A DNA stretch of 64,000 nt from ZC4RG36 sp964652205 (GTDB lineage: Bacteria > Chloroflexota > Anaerolineae > Aggregatilineales > Phototrophicaceae). This document shows, piece after piece, positions 8,931 to 16,852 of the stretch; position 1 is the stretch's first letter; each line of letters begins with the position of its first letter. The notes under the pieces were generated by a model. The model was not told the origin of the DNA. It did no database searches and saw nothing but the letters and a program-made list of their open reading frames with translations. The DNA is taken from positions 1 to 64,000 of the forward strand of contig CAZZAO010000008.1 of assembly GCA_964652205.1 (NCBI GenBank), given 5' to 3'. The translations under genes were made by a program, and so were the position numbers.

Positions 8931-8946
8931 TAGCTCGTATGTGCTA
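8931..8946. promoter_or_regulatory. possible operator, TAGC-N8-GCTA, upstream of dinB
   Basis: TAGCTCGTATGTGCTA is a dyad with 4-base arms 18 bases before the dinB start. Its position would suit an SOS-type repressor, but it does not match the LexA boxes I know, so the role is speculative. Confidence 0.25.
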
Positions 8947-9021
8947 ATAGCATAACCCACCCTCGCGTTGTTGTGTAAATAGATTGCGCTTTTAAGACCC
9001 TGCCTATTCCATTGTCTGTAA

Positions 9022-9336
9022 TGGGCGCGTTATCCTTTTAGAGATGAATACGGCGCGTTCCGCGTCGCCGATACGCGCGTCACACTCGATGTCTTCATCG
9101 CCGCTTATCAACAGGGAAGCAGCCCGGAACAAATTCATGAGGGCTTTCCGACACTCAAATTAGCCGATATTTATGCGGTCGTCACCTATTATCTGAATAA
9201 TCAGGACGAAGTCGAAACCTATCTGCGCCAGCGCGACGAGGAGTCCGAGCGCATCCACCGAGAAATTGCCGCCAGACGACCGGACATCTTCGATTTACGG
9301 GCAAAGCTGCTGGAACGTACCTCTAAAGTCGAGTGA
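9022..9336 (+). pseudogene. DUF433 antitoxin, 5' end disrupted
   Basis: The frame from 9022 to TGA 9334-9336 encodes DEYGAFRVADTRVTLDVF, SSPEQIHEGFPTLKLADIYA and VVTYYLNNQDEVETYL, a clear DUF433 antitoxin (VapB-like). No ATG, GTG or TTG lies in frame between the preceding TAA (9019-9021) and the conserved DEYG. A plausible ATG at 9021 is in another frame and hits TAG at 9039, so a small indel near 9040 seems to have destroyed the start. The cognate toxin that should follow is also truncated. Confidence 0.6.
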
Positions 9337-9339
9337 CGG

Positions 9340-9378
9340 ATGCGTTTTCTCGCCGACGAAAAGTATCTCGACTGTTTT
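9340..9378 (+). pseudogene. truncated DUF5615 (PIN-like) toxin remnant
   Basis: Three bases after the antitoxin stop, ATG 9340 starts MRFLADEKYLD, matching the MRFLADEN-type start of DUF5615 PIN-like toxins that normally follow DUF433 genes. After about a dozen codons the sequence becomes the 3' end of the oppositely oriented epimerase gene, so almost the whole toxin is missing. Confidence 0.5.
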
Positions 9379-10338
9379 TCAGGCGTTGAACTGCTGCTGA
9401 TACCAGGCCCAGGTGGCGGCGAGGCCGACGGCAATCGGCGTCTGCGGGTTGAAGTCGAGCAACTGGCGCGCGCGGGTGTTGTCGCAGTAGGTGATCGGCG
9501 GCTCAGTTTTCGGCGTCGACACAGACTGCGTGATCGCCTGTTTGCCGATCAGGTCTTCGTAAATCGAGATGAACTTCGTCAGCGGAATCGGCGCGCCAAA
9601 GCCGAGGTTCATGACCTCGTAGCCGAGCGGACGTTTGAGCGCCGCCGCCACGCCGGAGACGATGTCATCGACATAGGTCCAGTCGCGCTGAATGCTGCCG
9701 CCGTCGAAAACTCTGATTGTCTCGCCTTTAAGGATGGCGTCAATCGTCCTGAGCGGCATCATGTCGGGGCGACCATGCGGCCCGTAGACGTTGAAAAAGC
9801 GGACACAACTGACGTTCAGCCCGTAGAGATGATGATAGCTGTAGCCGTACAGCTCGGCGGCGCGTTTGCTGGCCGGATAGGGCGCGAGTGGACGGTCGGC
9901 GCTGTCGGTTTCGACGAACGGCAGGCGCGTCGTCTCGCCGTAGACCGACGAGGTCGAGCCGAGCACGAACACGCTCACGCCCTGCCTGCGCGCTGCGTCC
10001 ATCAGGATGACGCTGCCGGTCGTATTGACGTCGGCGTACAGGCGGCCCTGCTCCGCCGACGAGCGCACGCCCGCCATCGCCGCCAGATGCGCCACCGCGC
10101 CGACATCGTGCTGACTGTAAAGCTGGCTGACCAGCGCCTCATCGCGGATGTCGCCTTCGATCACTGTCAGGTCGCCTTCGAGCGCCCGCAGCGCCTCGAC
10201 GTTGCTGCGCTTGATGGCTGGATCATAGTAGTCATTAAAGTTGTCGAGGACAACGACCGCTTCGCCCGCCTCGATCAAACGCGCGGCCAACCGGCTGCCG
10301 ATGAAGCCCGCGCCGCCCGTAATCAAGGTCGAAGTCAT
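9379..10338 (-). CDS. NAD-dependent nucleotide-sugar epimerase/dehydratase (UDP-glucuronate 4-epimerase-like)
   Basis: A 319-residue extended short-chain dehydrogenase. It has the NAD motif ITGGAGFIGSRLA at the N-terminus, FNDYYDPAIKRSN as in UDP-glucuronate/galacturonate epimerases, HLAAMAGVRSSAEQG, the Ser in GSTSSVYGE, the catalytic Tyr-Lys in YPASKRAAE and RFFNVYGPHGRPDMM. It likely interconverts nucleotide sugars for surface polysaccharide. Its start overlaps the stop of the upstream SdrD-like protein gene by 4 bases, so the two are probably cotranscribed. The exact sugar is inferred. Confidence 0.85.
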   Translation of the reverse strand: MTSTLITGGAGFIGSRLAARLIEAGEAVVVLDNFNDYYDPAIKRSNVEALRALEGDLTVIEGDIRDEALVSQLYSQHDVGAVAHLAAMAGVRSSAEQGRLYADVNTTGSVILMDAARRQGVSVFVLGSTSSVYGETTRLPFVETDSADRPLAPYPASKRAAELYGYSYHHLYGLNVSCVRFFNVYGPHGRPDMMPLRTIDAILKGETIRVFDGGSIQRDWTYVDDIVSGVAAALKRPLGYEVMNLGFGAPIPLTKFISIYEDLIGKQAITQSVSTPKTEPPITYCDNTRARQLLDFNPQTPIAVGLAATWAWYQQQFNA

Positions 10339-10985
10339 TTATCCACTCGCGGGTACTGGCCGGTGCTGGTAGCGCGAACCGCGCGCATCGAACCCGTTCC
10401 GGTCGTTCTGGCATCAGCGGCCCTGGCCTTCGCCATCCGCCCGCGCAGCTCGACCAGATAAATCAGCAGGCCGAGGACGATCATCCCGAAGACGATGATG
10501 GCTGCGCCGACCGCCGAAAAGGCAAGCTGCGCGCCCTGCCCCTGCGGCAAAGCGGCCATCAGGCCCGCCAGCCCGGACGCTGGCGCGGCCTGCGTCGGCG
10601 CGAGCGAAAGCCGCTGCGCGCCGTACTTAACGACCGCAGGAACTCCAGTCGCGCTGACCGTTAAGGTAAACTGGTCGGGAGTCGTCGCTTTGAATTCAGC
10701 GCCGGTAATGGCAAGGGTATACTGCCCGGCAGGAAGCTGCTGGAAGCCAACCAGCCCTCGCGCCGCATTGGGTGAGCCATCGAGTAAAGCGCTGGCAATC
10801 ACGATGTGGTCGGCATTGAGCAGGTCAACGCCAATCCCTTTGGTCAGCAGCGGCTCGTTTGGTTCCTGAGTGCCGTTGCCATTGCGGTCTTCAAACGCCT
10901 GCACCCACAGTTGGCCGCCGGTCTGCGCCTGTGCCGCGCCGAACAGCGCCAGAGTCAGGATGAGGGCGATGATCGATTTTCGCAT
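10335..10985 (-). CDS. secreted SdrD-B-like protein with C-terminal membrane anchor
   Basis: A 216-residue protein with a signal peptide (MRKSIIALILTLALFGAAQA), an SdrD B-like/collagen-binding B fold opened by the calcium-loop-like FEDRNGNGTQEPNEPLL, a low-complexity linker and a C-terminal transmembrane helix (AAIIVFGMIVLGLLIYLVEL) followed by a basic cytoplasmic tail. It is probably displayed on the outer face of the membrane. The neighbour at 10998 carries the same FEDxNxN domain and the same anchor arrangement. Function is unknown. Confidence 0.65.
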   Translation of the reverse strand: MRKSIIALILTLALFGAAQAQTGGQLWVQAFEDRNGNGTQEPNEPLLTKGIGVDLLNADHIVIASALLDGSPNAARGLVGFQQLPAGQYTLAITGAEFKATTPDQFTLTVSATGVPAVVKYGAQRLSLAPTQAAPASGLAGLMAALPQGQGAQLAFSAVGAAIIVFGMIVLGLLIYLVELRGRMAKARAADARTTGTGSMRAVRATSTGQYPRVDK

Positions 10986-10997
10986 GATCCTGTCTCC

Positions 10998-12674
10998 CTA
11001 GCGCCGACGCAGAGCCAGACTTGCGCCCGCGCCGACCAGCAGCACCACGCCCGCGATGCCGAAAACAATCAGCCCGGCGTTATCCATCAGCGGGTTGGCG
11101 GGCGGCGCAGCCTGCTGTACCGAGGTCGTCTGCGAGACGTTCTGCGGCAGGTTGTTATCCGGCGGCGGAGCGACCAGCGCCGTCACGCCCTGCGCCGCGC
11201 CGAAGATCACATCAATACGCACGCCGGGATTAACGCGAACGTGATACTGATTGGATGTCGTCAGACCGTAGCCATTGGGCGCGGTCGCCGAAACGAGGTA
11301 ATCGCCGACCGCCAGCTTATCGACGCAGTGCGGTTCAGATGCGCCGTCAGTCGTGTAGATCGTCGGCGTATCCGTCCCGGCCTGAAAGGCGATTTCGCCG
11401 CCTTGAAGCAGCCCTTCACCGTTTTCCTGAATGCGATTCTGGTTGACGTCCTCGAACATCAGGACGCAGATCGTGCCGCTCAAATCTGCCGGATTGACCG
11501 CCGGAAGCACGTTGCCGGACGCCACCGAGATGACCGGCGCGGTCGGCGCAGGCGTCGGCGAAGCGACTGGCTCGGCACTATCGGCATCTGGCTCGTCGCC
11601 CGACGGCGTCGACGCGGACGCAACCGACTGGCCGCCGGTATCGGCAGGCTGGCTGGCCTGCGGCGCGGCGGTCGCTTCATCCGGTGAACCTGAGTCGCCA
11701 GTGGACGGCGCTCTGGTGGAGTCGGCTGCGCCGGTCGCTTCCGAGGTCGAGTCGCCGCCCGATTGGGACGGCGGCTTGACCAGCAGCTTCTGGCCGATCT
11801 GGATGATGCGCGGATCGGTAATGTTGTTCAGGTCGAGGATGTCCTGACGCCGAACGCCATAGGCCACAGCGATACTGTCGAGCGTATCGCCCGGTTGGAC
11901 GGTGTGGACAACCGAGCCATCTTCCTGCGTCGGCTGGGCCGAAACGAACGGCGCGAACGGCGGCGAGGTCGGTTCGGCGTTGGGCGAACTGCCCCCCGCG
12001 CCGCCGTTGGTCAGCGAGGCATCGTCGAAATAGACCTTGTTCAGGTCAGTCGGCGTGTTCTGCGAGGCGAACAGGAAAACCGTCACGGTGTCAGCAGTCG
12101 CTGTCCCATCGACCGTGATTTCGCCCCAGGTATCATTCGGCTGGCTGTTGCCCGACCAGATGATGTCGCTGTCCTGCGGATTAGTTCCGCCGTTCGGGTC
12201 GATGCCGATTTTTACGTAGGCTCCAGAGTCGCTGCTGCCGCTGCATTTCTGGGCGTCTTTCGCCAGCTTGCAGGCGTGCAGCCAGGCGTAGGCGCTGGCG
12301 TGGAGTTTAGCCCCTTTGGACGTGCTGACCTGCTGATAAGCCGCGATGGTGAAGGTCGCGTAGCCCTTATTGATGTTGAGCGCGTGCGCGCCGGAATGCG
12401 GGTTGGGGTCAGGGCCGTTGTGGGGGAAAGACACCGGCTGAAGGTTCATCCAGACTTCGGTACGCGGCGAGTCGGCATACCAGAGCTGCCAGGCGACCGG
12501 CGCGGTGAAGTCGCCGCGACCACGGCCCGAATAGGGGCCTTCCATACCGCCGTCCTGAAGCAGATTACCGTCATCGTCGGCGCGAATGGGCATCACGACG
12601 GCGAGGAGACACAGACACAGCAGAACCCAGAGGCTCGCTCGTTGTTTCAAATTGATGTACTCCACATCTCGCAA
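10998..12674 (-). CDS. LysM-domain surface protein with SdrD-B-like domain and C-terminal anchor
   Basis: A 558-residue exported protein. In order: signal peptide; a carbohydrate-binding-like jelly-roll domain (about 35-220, LLQDGGMEGPYSG to KVYFDDASL); a Pro/Ser linker; one LysM domain (VVHTVQPGDTLDSIAVAYG, about 255-300) that should bind peptidoglycan; a Ser/Thr/Pro/Ala linker; an SdrD B-like domain (FEDVNQNRIQENGEGLLQGG); and a C-terminal helix ending in RRR. It precedes the SdrD-like protein and the epimerase and probably heads that operon. Confidence 0.75.
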   Translation of the reverse strand: MRDVEYINLKQRASLWVLLCLCLLAVVMPIRADDDGNLLQDGGMEGPYSGRGRGDFTAPVAWQLWYADSPRTEVWMNLQPVSFPHNGPDPNPHSGAHALNINKGYATFTIAAYQQVSTSKGAKLHASAYAWLHACKLAKDAQKCSGSSDSGAYVKIGIDPNGGTNPQDSDIIWSGNSQPNDTWGEITVDGTATADTVTVFLFASQNTPTDLNKVYFDDASLTNGGAGGSSPNAEPTSPPFAPFVSAQPTQEDGSVVHTVQPGDTLDSIAVAYGVRRQDILDLNNITDPRIIQIGQKLLVKPPSQSGGDSTSEATGAADSTRAPSTGDSGSPDEATAAPQASQPADTGGQSVASASTPSGDEPDADSAEPVASPTPAPTAPVISVASGNVLPAVNPADLSGTICVLMFEDVNQNRIQENGEGLLQGGEIAFQAGTDTPTIYTTDGASEPHCVDKLAVGDYLVSATAPNGYGLTTSNQYHVRVNPGVRIDVIFGAAQGVTALVAPPPDNNLPQNVSQTTSVQQAAPPANPLMDNAGLIVFGIAGVVLLVGAGASLALRRR

Positions 12675-12742
12675 ACTGCCGCGCGATCCGCGCCTGCGCC
12701 GAGCGGCAGCAGGCAGCAGAAATCCCCGCGAGCGTGTGTCGG

Positions 12743-12751
12743 ATTATAGCA
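12743..12751 (-). promoter_or_regulatory. extended -10 promoter of the LysM gene
   Basis: On the minus strand TGCTATAAT lies about 69 bases before the ATG at 12674. It is a perfect extended -10 without an obvious -35. Confidence 0.5.
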
Positions 12752-12804
12752 TTGAGGGTAGGCGTGTCAACGGCAGCGAAAACGACGCCTGACCTACGCT
12801 GTGC

Positions 12805-13188
12805 CTAGAGCGCCTTGTTTGAGATGATGTAGCCCGCCGTCGCGGGATTGGTCGCCAGAGGAATATCGTAGACGTTACAGATTCGCAGCAGGGTGTTGAT
12901 GTCAGGGTCATGCGGGTGCTTGCCAAGCGGGTCGATGAAGAAAAAGACCGCCGCAATTCTGCCTTCCGCCACCAGCGCGGCAATCTGCGCGTCGCCGCCG
13001 AGCGGGCCGGAGAGCATCAGCGTGACGTCGAGTCCGGTTTTGGCGCGCACCATACTGCCGGTCGTACCAGTCGCTATCAGGTGATAGCGCGCCAGCACAT
13101 CCTTATACTCAATCGCAAAAGCGACGAAATCGGCCTTCTTGCCATCGTGCGAGATCAGCGCCAGTGTTTTCTTTTCTTCCGCCATCAC
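12805..13188 (-). CDS. mgsA: methylglyoxal synthase
   Basis: Converts dihydroxyacetone phosphate to methylglyoxal and phosphate, a bypass that relieves sugar-phosphate stress. The 127-residue length is normal. Diagnostic features are LALISHDGKKADFVAF near the N-terminus, ATGTTGSMV (phosphate site), the catalytic Asp region SGPLGGDAQIAA and FFIDPLGKHPHDPDI followed by LLRICNVYDIPLATNPATA. Start is at M1 or M2. It appears to be a single-gene unit. Confidence 0.95.
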   Translation of the reverse strand: MMAEEKKTLALISHDGKKADFVAFAIEYKDVLARYHLIATGTTGSMVRAKTGLDVTLMLSGPLGGDAQIAALVAEGRIAAVFFFIDPLGKHPHDPDINTLLRICNVYDIPLATNPATAGYIISNKAL

Positions 13189-13235
13189 AGCCCTTTATCT
13201 CAATCAAGTTCCGCTAAAAGTCGGGGTTTCATCTC

Positions 13236-13277
13236 TCATTCGCCCTTCACCCTGAGAGGGCTTCTGGAAAGGGTGAA
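13236..13277. repeat. REP-like inverted repeat
   Basis: CCCTTCACCCTGAGAGGGC followed by AAAGGGTGAAG forms a hairpin just downstream of the glycosyltransferase stop; same family as the 4548 element. Confidence 0.4.
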
Positions 13278-13299
13278 GCCGGGAGTAAAGATCTTCGTT

Positions 13300-14613
13300 C
13301 TAGGCGCTGCGCACCCGATGAATAATCGACGGGATCGACGGCAGCGAGCGCCACGGCTGATGATAGATGCGGTTCAGGCGGTCATTGAGCATGACAGCTT
13401 CACGATAGTGGCCTTCAAGCTGCGACAGGGTCGCTTCCCACGATTTCGATTCGACCATCCGGCGGGCATTGAACGCCATCCGCCGCCGGAGCGCGCCGTC
13501 ATCGCGCAGCGTCCGCGCGGCCTGCGCGAACGCTTCCGGGTCGTCAGGGCAAAGGTAGCCGTTGACGCCGTCTTCGACCAGATCGGTGATGCCGCCCTCA
13601 TTGATGATGACGGCGGGCAGCCCGGACGCATGAGCTTCCTGCACCACCTGACCGAAGGTTTCGCGCACGCCGGTAAACATAAAGACGTCGGCGGCAGCGT
13701 AGGCGTCGGCCAGCGCGTCGCCGAACAGGTAGCCGGTGAAATGGGTCTTCGTCCCGTCGAACAGGGTTTCCAGCTCCCCGCGCATCGCGCCGTCGCCGAT
13801 GATCGTCAGCGCCACGCCGGGAGTCCGCGCGACTTCGAGCAGCAGATCAACGCGCTTCTCGTTCGCCAGCCGACCGACATAGATGGATAACAGCGAGTCG
13901 GGATCGCGGCCATTGAGCAGCTTCGCCCGCGCCGCATCCGAGCGCCGCGCCGGGTTGAAGCGCCGGTTATCGACGCCGCGCCCCCAGCATCGCAGCCGGT
14001 GATAGCCCCAGCCGCGGAGCTGCGCCATCGTGTAGTTCGACGGAACCAGCGTCAGATGCGAGCCATTATGAACGAAGCGCAGCCAGTCACGCGCTAACTG
14101 GGTGAGCAGGCCGAGACCATAGTCACCGGCATAGCCGGGGAGATCGGTCTGATAGTTAGCGACGACCGGAATCCCGCGCTGCCGCCCGAGGATCATGCCG
14201 TTGGCGCTCAGGAGCACCGGGCTGAAGAGGTGAATCAGGTCAGGCTTGAAGGCGTCGAGATGGCTGGCAATCACCGGGTTGGGCAGCGCCAGCCGGGTTT
14301 CCGGCGCGACCGGGATGCCGAGCGACGGCAGCGGCACGACACGGCTGCCAGAAATCGAAGTCGGCGAGGTATCTGGCGCAAAGACGATCACCTCACGCCC
14401 GGTCTGCTGGAGATAACGGAGCGTCAGGTAGGCCGTCTTGGTCACGCCATCGACCTTCGGCAGAAAAGCTTCGGTGAAAATGGCAACCCGGCGAACCGGG
14501 GCCAGCGTGATGGCAGTATCGGGCGGGTTGAGAGCCGCTTCACTGCCGAAGAGGCGTTCTGCTTCCGCTGAATCGATGCGACTGAGAGCGTCCAGTAGAC
14601 GGTGAGAGGCCAT
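13300..14613 (-). CDS. GT4-family glycosyltransferase (alpha-mannosyltransferase-like)
   Basis: A 437-residue GT-B fold enzyme, likely adding a hexose or mannose to a lipid or polysaccharide at the membrane. After a 40-residue extension comes RRVAIFTEAFLPKVDGVTKT, typical of MgtA/SQD2-like enzymes. Then DLIHLFSPVLLSANG, the donor-site WGRGVDNRRFNP and YVGRLANEKRVDLLL, and the EX7E region ETFGQVVQEAHASGLP. AAGGA precedes the ATG at 6 bases, supporting this start. Donor and acceptor cannot be read from sequence. Confidence 0.85.
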   Translation of the reverse strand: MASHRLLDALSRIDSAEAERLFGSEAALNPPDTAITLAPVRRVAIFTEAFLPKVDGVTKTAYLTLRYLQQTGREVIVFAPDTSPTSISGSRVVPLPSLGIPVAPETRLALPNPVIASHLDAFKPDLIHLFSPVLLSANGMILGRQRGIPVVANYQTDLPGYAGDYGLGLLTQLARDWLRFVHNGSHLTLVPSNYTMAQLRGWGYHRLRCWGRGVDNRRFNPARRSDAARAKLLNGRDPDSLLSIYVGRLANEKRVDLLLEVARTPGVALTIIGDGAMRGELETLFDGTKTHFTGYLFGDALADAYAAADVFMFTGVRETFGQVVQEAHASGLPAVIINEGGITDLVEDGVNGYLCPDDPEAFAQAARTLRDDGALRRRMAFNARRMVESKSWEATLSQLEGHYREAVMLNDRLNRIYHQPWRSLPSIPSIIHRVRSA

Positions 14614-15045
14614 GATGTTCCTTCAGCGGCAGTTATTTCCTGCGCCAGCGCCTGTCGCCAGTCCGCCGCCGTATGACTGCGAAAGCGTGCCTGCTCTGAT
14701 TCGAGGCCGTCCGGCATCGAGGGGCCGACGACCGGGATGATTGACTGCTTCAAGACGCGCCCGACTCGTCCGTTGTTCCCCGGCGTGAACGCGCCCGCAG
14801 GGATAGCTTCGACCGCATCTATTTCTGACTCAATAAACACCTCTGAACGGCGAAAGTCACGCCGCTGCGAACGGTCAGCAACAGCAGTCCGTCAGCCCGG
14901 CGACCTGCACAGGCTCGCGCCTCGTACTACAGTACGGGTTTCACGACATTCGAGTAGCAAAATCAGCCAGAGGCGGCGAAAGTTCGTCTTTTGCCGGACA
15001 GAGGTCAACAAGCGCTCACTGCATTGAGAACATAACAAAAGTCGC
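14614..15045. other. intergenic region, no supported gene
   Basis: This divergent spacer holds one minus-strand frame (from GTG 14840) that would encode VLKQSIIPVVGPSMPDGLES-like sequence. It lacks a sound ribosome site and would overlap the glycosyltransferase by about 170 bases, so it is not called. Otherwise only a short CGTAC/GTACG hairpin near 14925 and the promoter at its right edge were seen. Confidence 0.5.
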
Positions 15046-15076
15046 TTGACTTCACGGATCAAAACTGTGTCATAAT
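15046..15076 (+). promoter_or_regulatory. sigma-70-type promoter of the histidine-kinase-like gene
   Basis: TTGACT (15046-15051) and CATAAT (15071-15076) with a 19-base spacer, about 46 bases before the ATG at 15122. The local sequence is AT-rich relative to its surroundings. Confidence 0.5.
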
Positions 15077-15121
15077 AACGTTTGAATCTCTACACCAAAA
15101 ATTATCCCTGAGGTACGGATT

Positions 15122-16714
15122 ATGGACGCCGACTCCTCGCCCGCCGAAGCGCGGTTCATTTCCCTCCGCTGGCGCATCCTGCTGCCGGTCTTTACCGTCG
15201 CGCTGGTCGCCACCATGATCGTCGTCTACGCCACGACCTCGGCAGCGCCCGCGCCGTCCACGAGCGCGGCTGGCCTGAGCGCCGATGCGCGGCTGGCCTT
15301 CATCCGCCTGCTGATGTCGGCGCTGTCCTCGGTCGTCGTCATCGTCATCTTCCTCGGCGCGAACTGGCTCGTCGGTCAGATCGAGCAGATGACCGCCGTG
15401 ATCGAGGCGCTGACGGCGGGCAGCCGTGAAGCCCGTACCGGCAGAGCCGCCACCGACGAACTAGGGGCGCTCGGCGCGGCTATCGACCGCTACGCCGACC
15501 GGGTGCAGGAACAGCACGACTCACTGCGGCACACACTCCGCCGCCAGCGCCGCGAAGTCGCGCATCTGACGGCGGTGCTGGAAGCGCTGCCCGATGGCGT
15601 GGTCGTGCAAGACCTCGATGGCCGCGTGGTGCTGATGAACGACACCGCCCGCGACCTGCTCGGCGCGGAAGAGGGCGTGACCGATGCCCGGCTCAAATAT
15701 CTGACCGCACTCTCGACTGGCTCGGTCGGGCCGGCGCTGGCTCCGGGCGTCTACACGCTCGGCGATCCACGCCGGGTTGAGCGCGGCGGCAAAGTCCTGA
15801 GCGCGCAGGCCGCCGTCGTCCTGTCGCTGGCGAATAAGCGCGTCGGCACGGTCATCATCCTGCGCGACATCACGACCGAAGTTCAGCGCGAGCAGGCCCG
15901 CGAGCGGCTGATGGGCAAGCTGGCAGAGGACATTCACGCGCCGATGGCCGACCTGAGCCGCGTCACCATGCCTGCCGGACGCCCCGGCCTGAACGCTTTC
16001 TCGCGCGAAATGGCCCGCCACGCCGTCGCGCTGCAAAAGCTGATCGTCGAGATGCGCGAACTGAACGCCGATTTCGACCGTAACCGTTTCACCCGCGAGC
16101 AGCGGGCGCTCCCGCTCGATGAAATTGTCGCCGCCGTCGCCAATGAATGGCGCTCGTCGGCGCACGCGGCAGGGCTAACGCTCGATGTCGTCATCCGCCA
16201 GCCCAATATGCATGTCCTCGGCGACGAGCGCCGTCTGCGCTGGGCGCTCGGCAACCTGATCGATAACGCCATCAAGTACACGCCGTCTGGCGGCACGCTG
16301 ACACTTGAAGCGCGCGGCGAACGCGGCGGCAAGGCACGGCTGCGGGTAGTCGATACCGGAGTCGGGATTGCGGCCAATGAACTGCCGCACGTTTTCGCCC
16401 GCTACTATCGCGGCACGCCGCGCGGGGCGAATGACGAACTGCTTCAGGTTCCCGGAACCGGACAGGGGCTGACTATCGCGCGCGAGATCGTCGAAGCCAT
16501 CGGCGGCAGCGTCAGCATCAAGAGCGACGTCGGCATCGGAACGACGGTCGCTTTCACCCTGCCGCTGACTTCGGCAGCCAGCCTGTCGCTGGCGCGCCAG
16601 CCGGTCGAAGTCGAAACAGCCGATGACGACGAGGAAATCGAAGTGCCGCTCAACCCGCGCGCCGACACGCCGCCAGCGCATCCATCCACCAATGGCAGCG
16701 GGCATAAGAAATAG
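15122..16714 (+). CDS. sensor histidine-kinase-like protein with atypical H-box
   Basis: A 530-residue membrane sensor: two transmembrane helices (about 17-38 and 58-83) with a very short extracytoplasmic loop, a HAMP-like linker and coiled coil, a PAS domain (about 155-255, LEALPDGVVVQDLDGRVVLMN), a degenerate dimerisation region and an intact HATPase_c domain with N-box (LGNLIDNAIKYTPSGG), G1 (DTGVGIAANE) and G2 (GTGQGLTIAREIV). The H-box reads LAEDIHAPMADLSR: where HELRTP is expected, the phosphoacceptor His position is Glu, and a His sits three residues later. No response regulator is adjacent. It may be a pseudokinase or signal through an unusual acceptor. Confidence 0.8.
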   Translation: MDADSSPAEARFISLRWRILLPVFTVALVATMIVVYATTSAAPAPSTSAAGLSADARLAFIRLLMSALSSVVVIVIFLGANWLVGQIEQMTAVIEALTAGSREARTGRAATDELGALGAAIDRYADRVQEQHDSLRHTLRRQRREVAHLTAVLEALPDGVVVQDLDGRVVLMNDTARDLLGAEEGVTDARLKYLTALSTGSVGPALAPGVYTLGDPRRVERGGKVLSAQAAVVLSLANKRVGTVIILRDITTEVQREQARERLMGKLAEDIHAPMADLSRVTMPAGRPGLNAFSREMARHAVALQKLIVEMRELNADFDRNRFTREQRALPLDEIVAAVANEWRSSAHAAGLTLDVVIRQPNMHVLGDERRLRWALGNLIDNAIKYTPSGGTLTLEARGERGGKARLRVVDTGVGIAANELPHVFARYYRGTPRGANDELLQVPGTGQGLTIAREIVEAIGGSVSIKSDVGIGTTVAFTLPLTSAASLSLARQPVEVETADDDEEIEVPLNPRADTPPAHPSTNGSGHKK

Positions 16715-16760
16715 AGCCGAGAGCCGAGAGCCGAGAGCCGAGAGCCGAGAGCCGAGAGCA
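16714..16760. repeat. heptanucleotide tandem repeat (GAGCCGA)6
   Basis: Six exact GAGCCGA units and a partial one start inside the stop region of the kinase-like gene. Related 7-base-period arrays occur at 53926, 54652, 57593 and 59103. Confidence 0.85.
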
Positions 16761-16800
16761 GGCTAAATTTATCTTAACCGGGTGTCAAGTAGAGCAAAAG

Positions 16801-16833
16801 AAAAAGACCAGAACGTTTCCGTCTGGTCTTTTT
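16801..16833. terminator. bidirectional Rho-independent terminator
   Basis: A 12-base perfect stem (AAAAAGACCAGA / TCTGGTCTTTTT) with a 9-base loop lies between two convergent genes, with T-rich tracts on both exits. Confidence 0.85.
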
Positions 16834-16852
16834 CTTTACTCGGCCTTGCTGT

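Noticed and set aside
14442..14840. Minus-strand frame starting at GTG upstream of the glycosyltransferase
   Set aside because: It lacks a proper ribosome site, overlaps the glycosyltransferase gene deeply, and the latter has its own good start; no family recognised.
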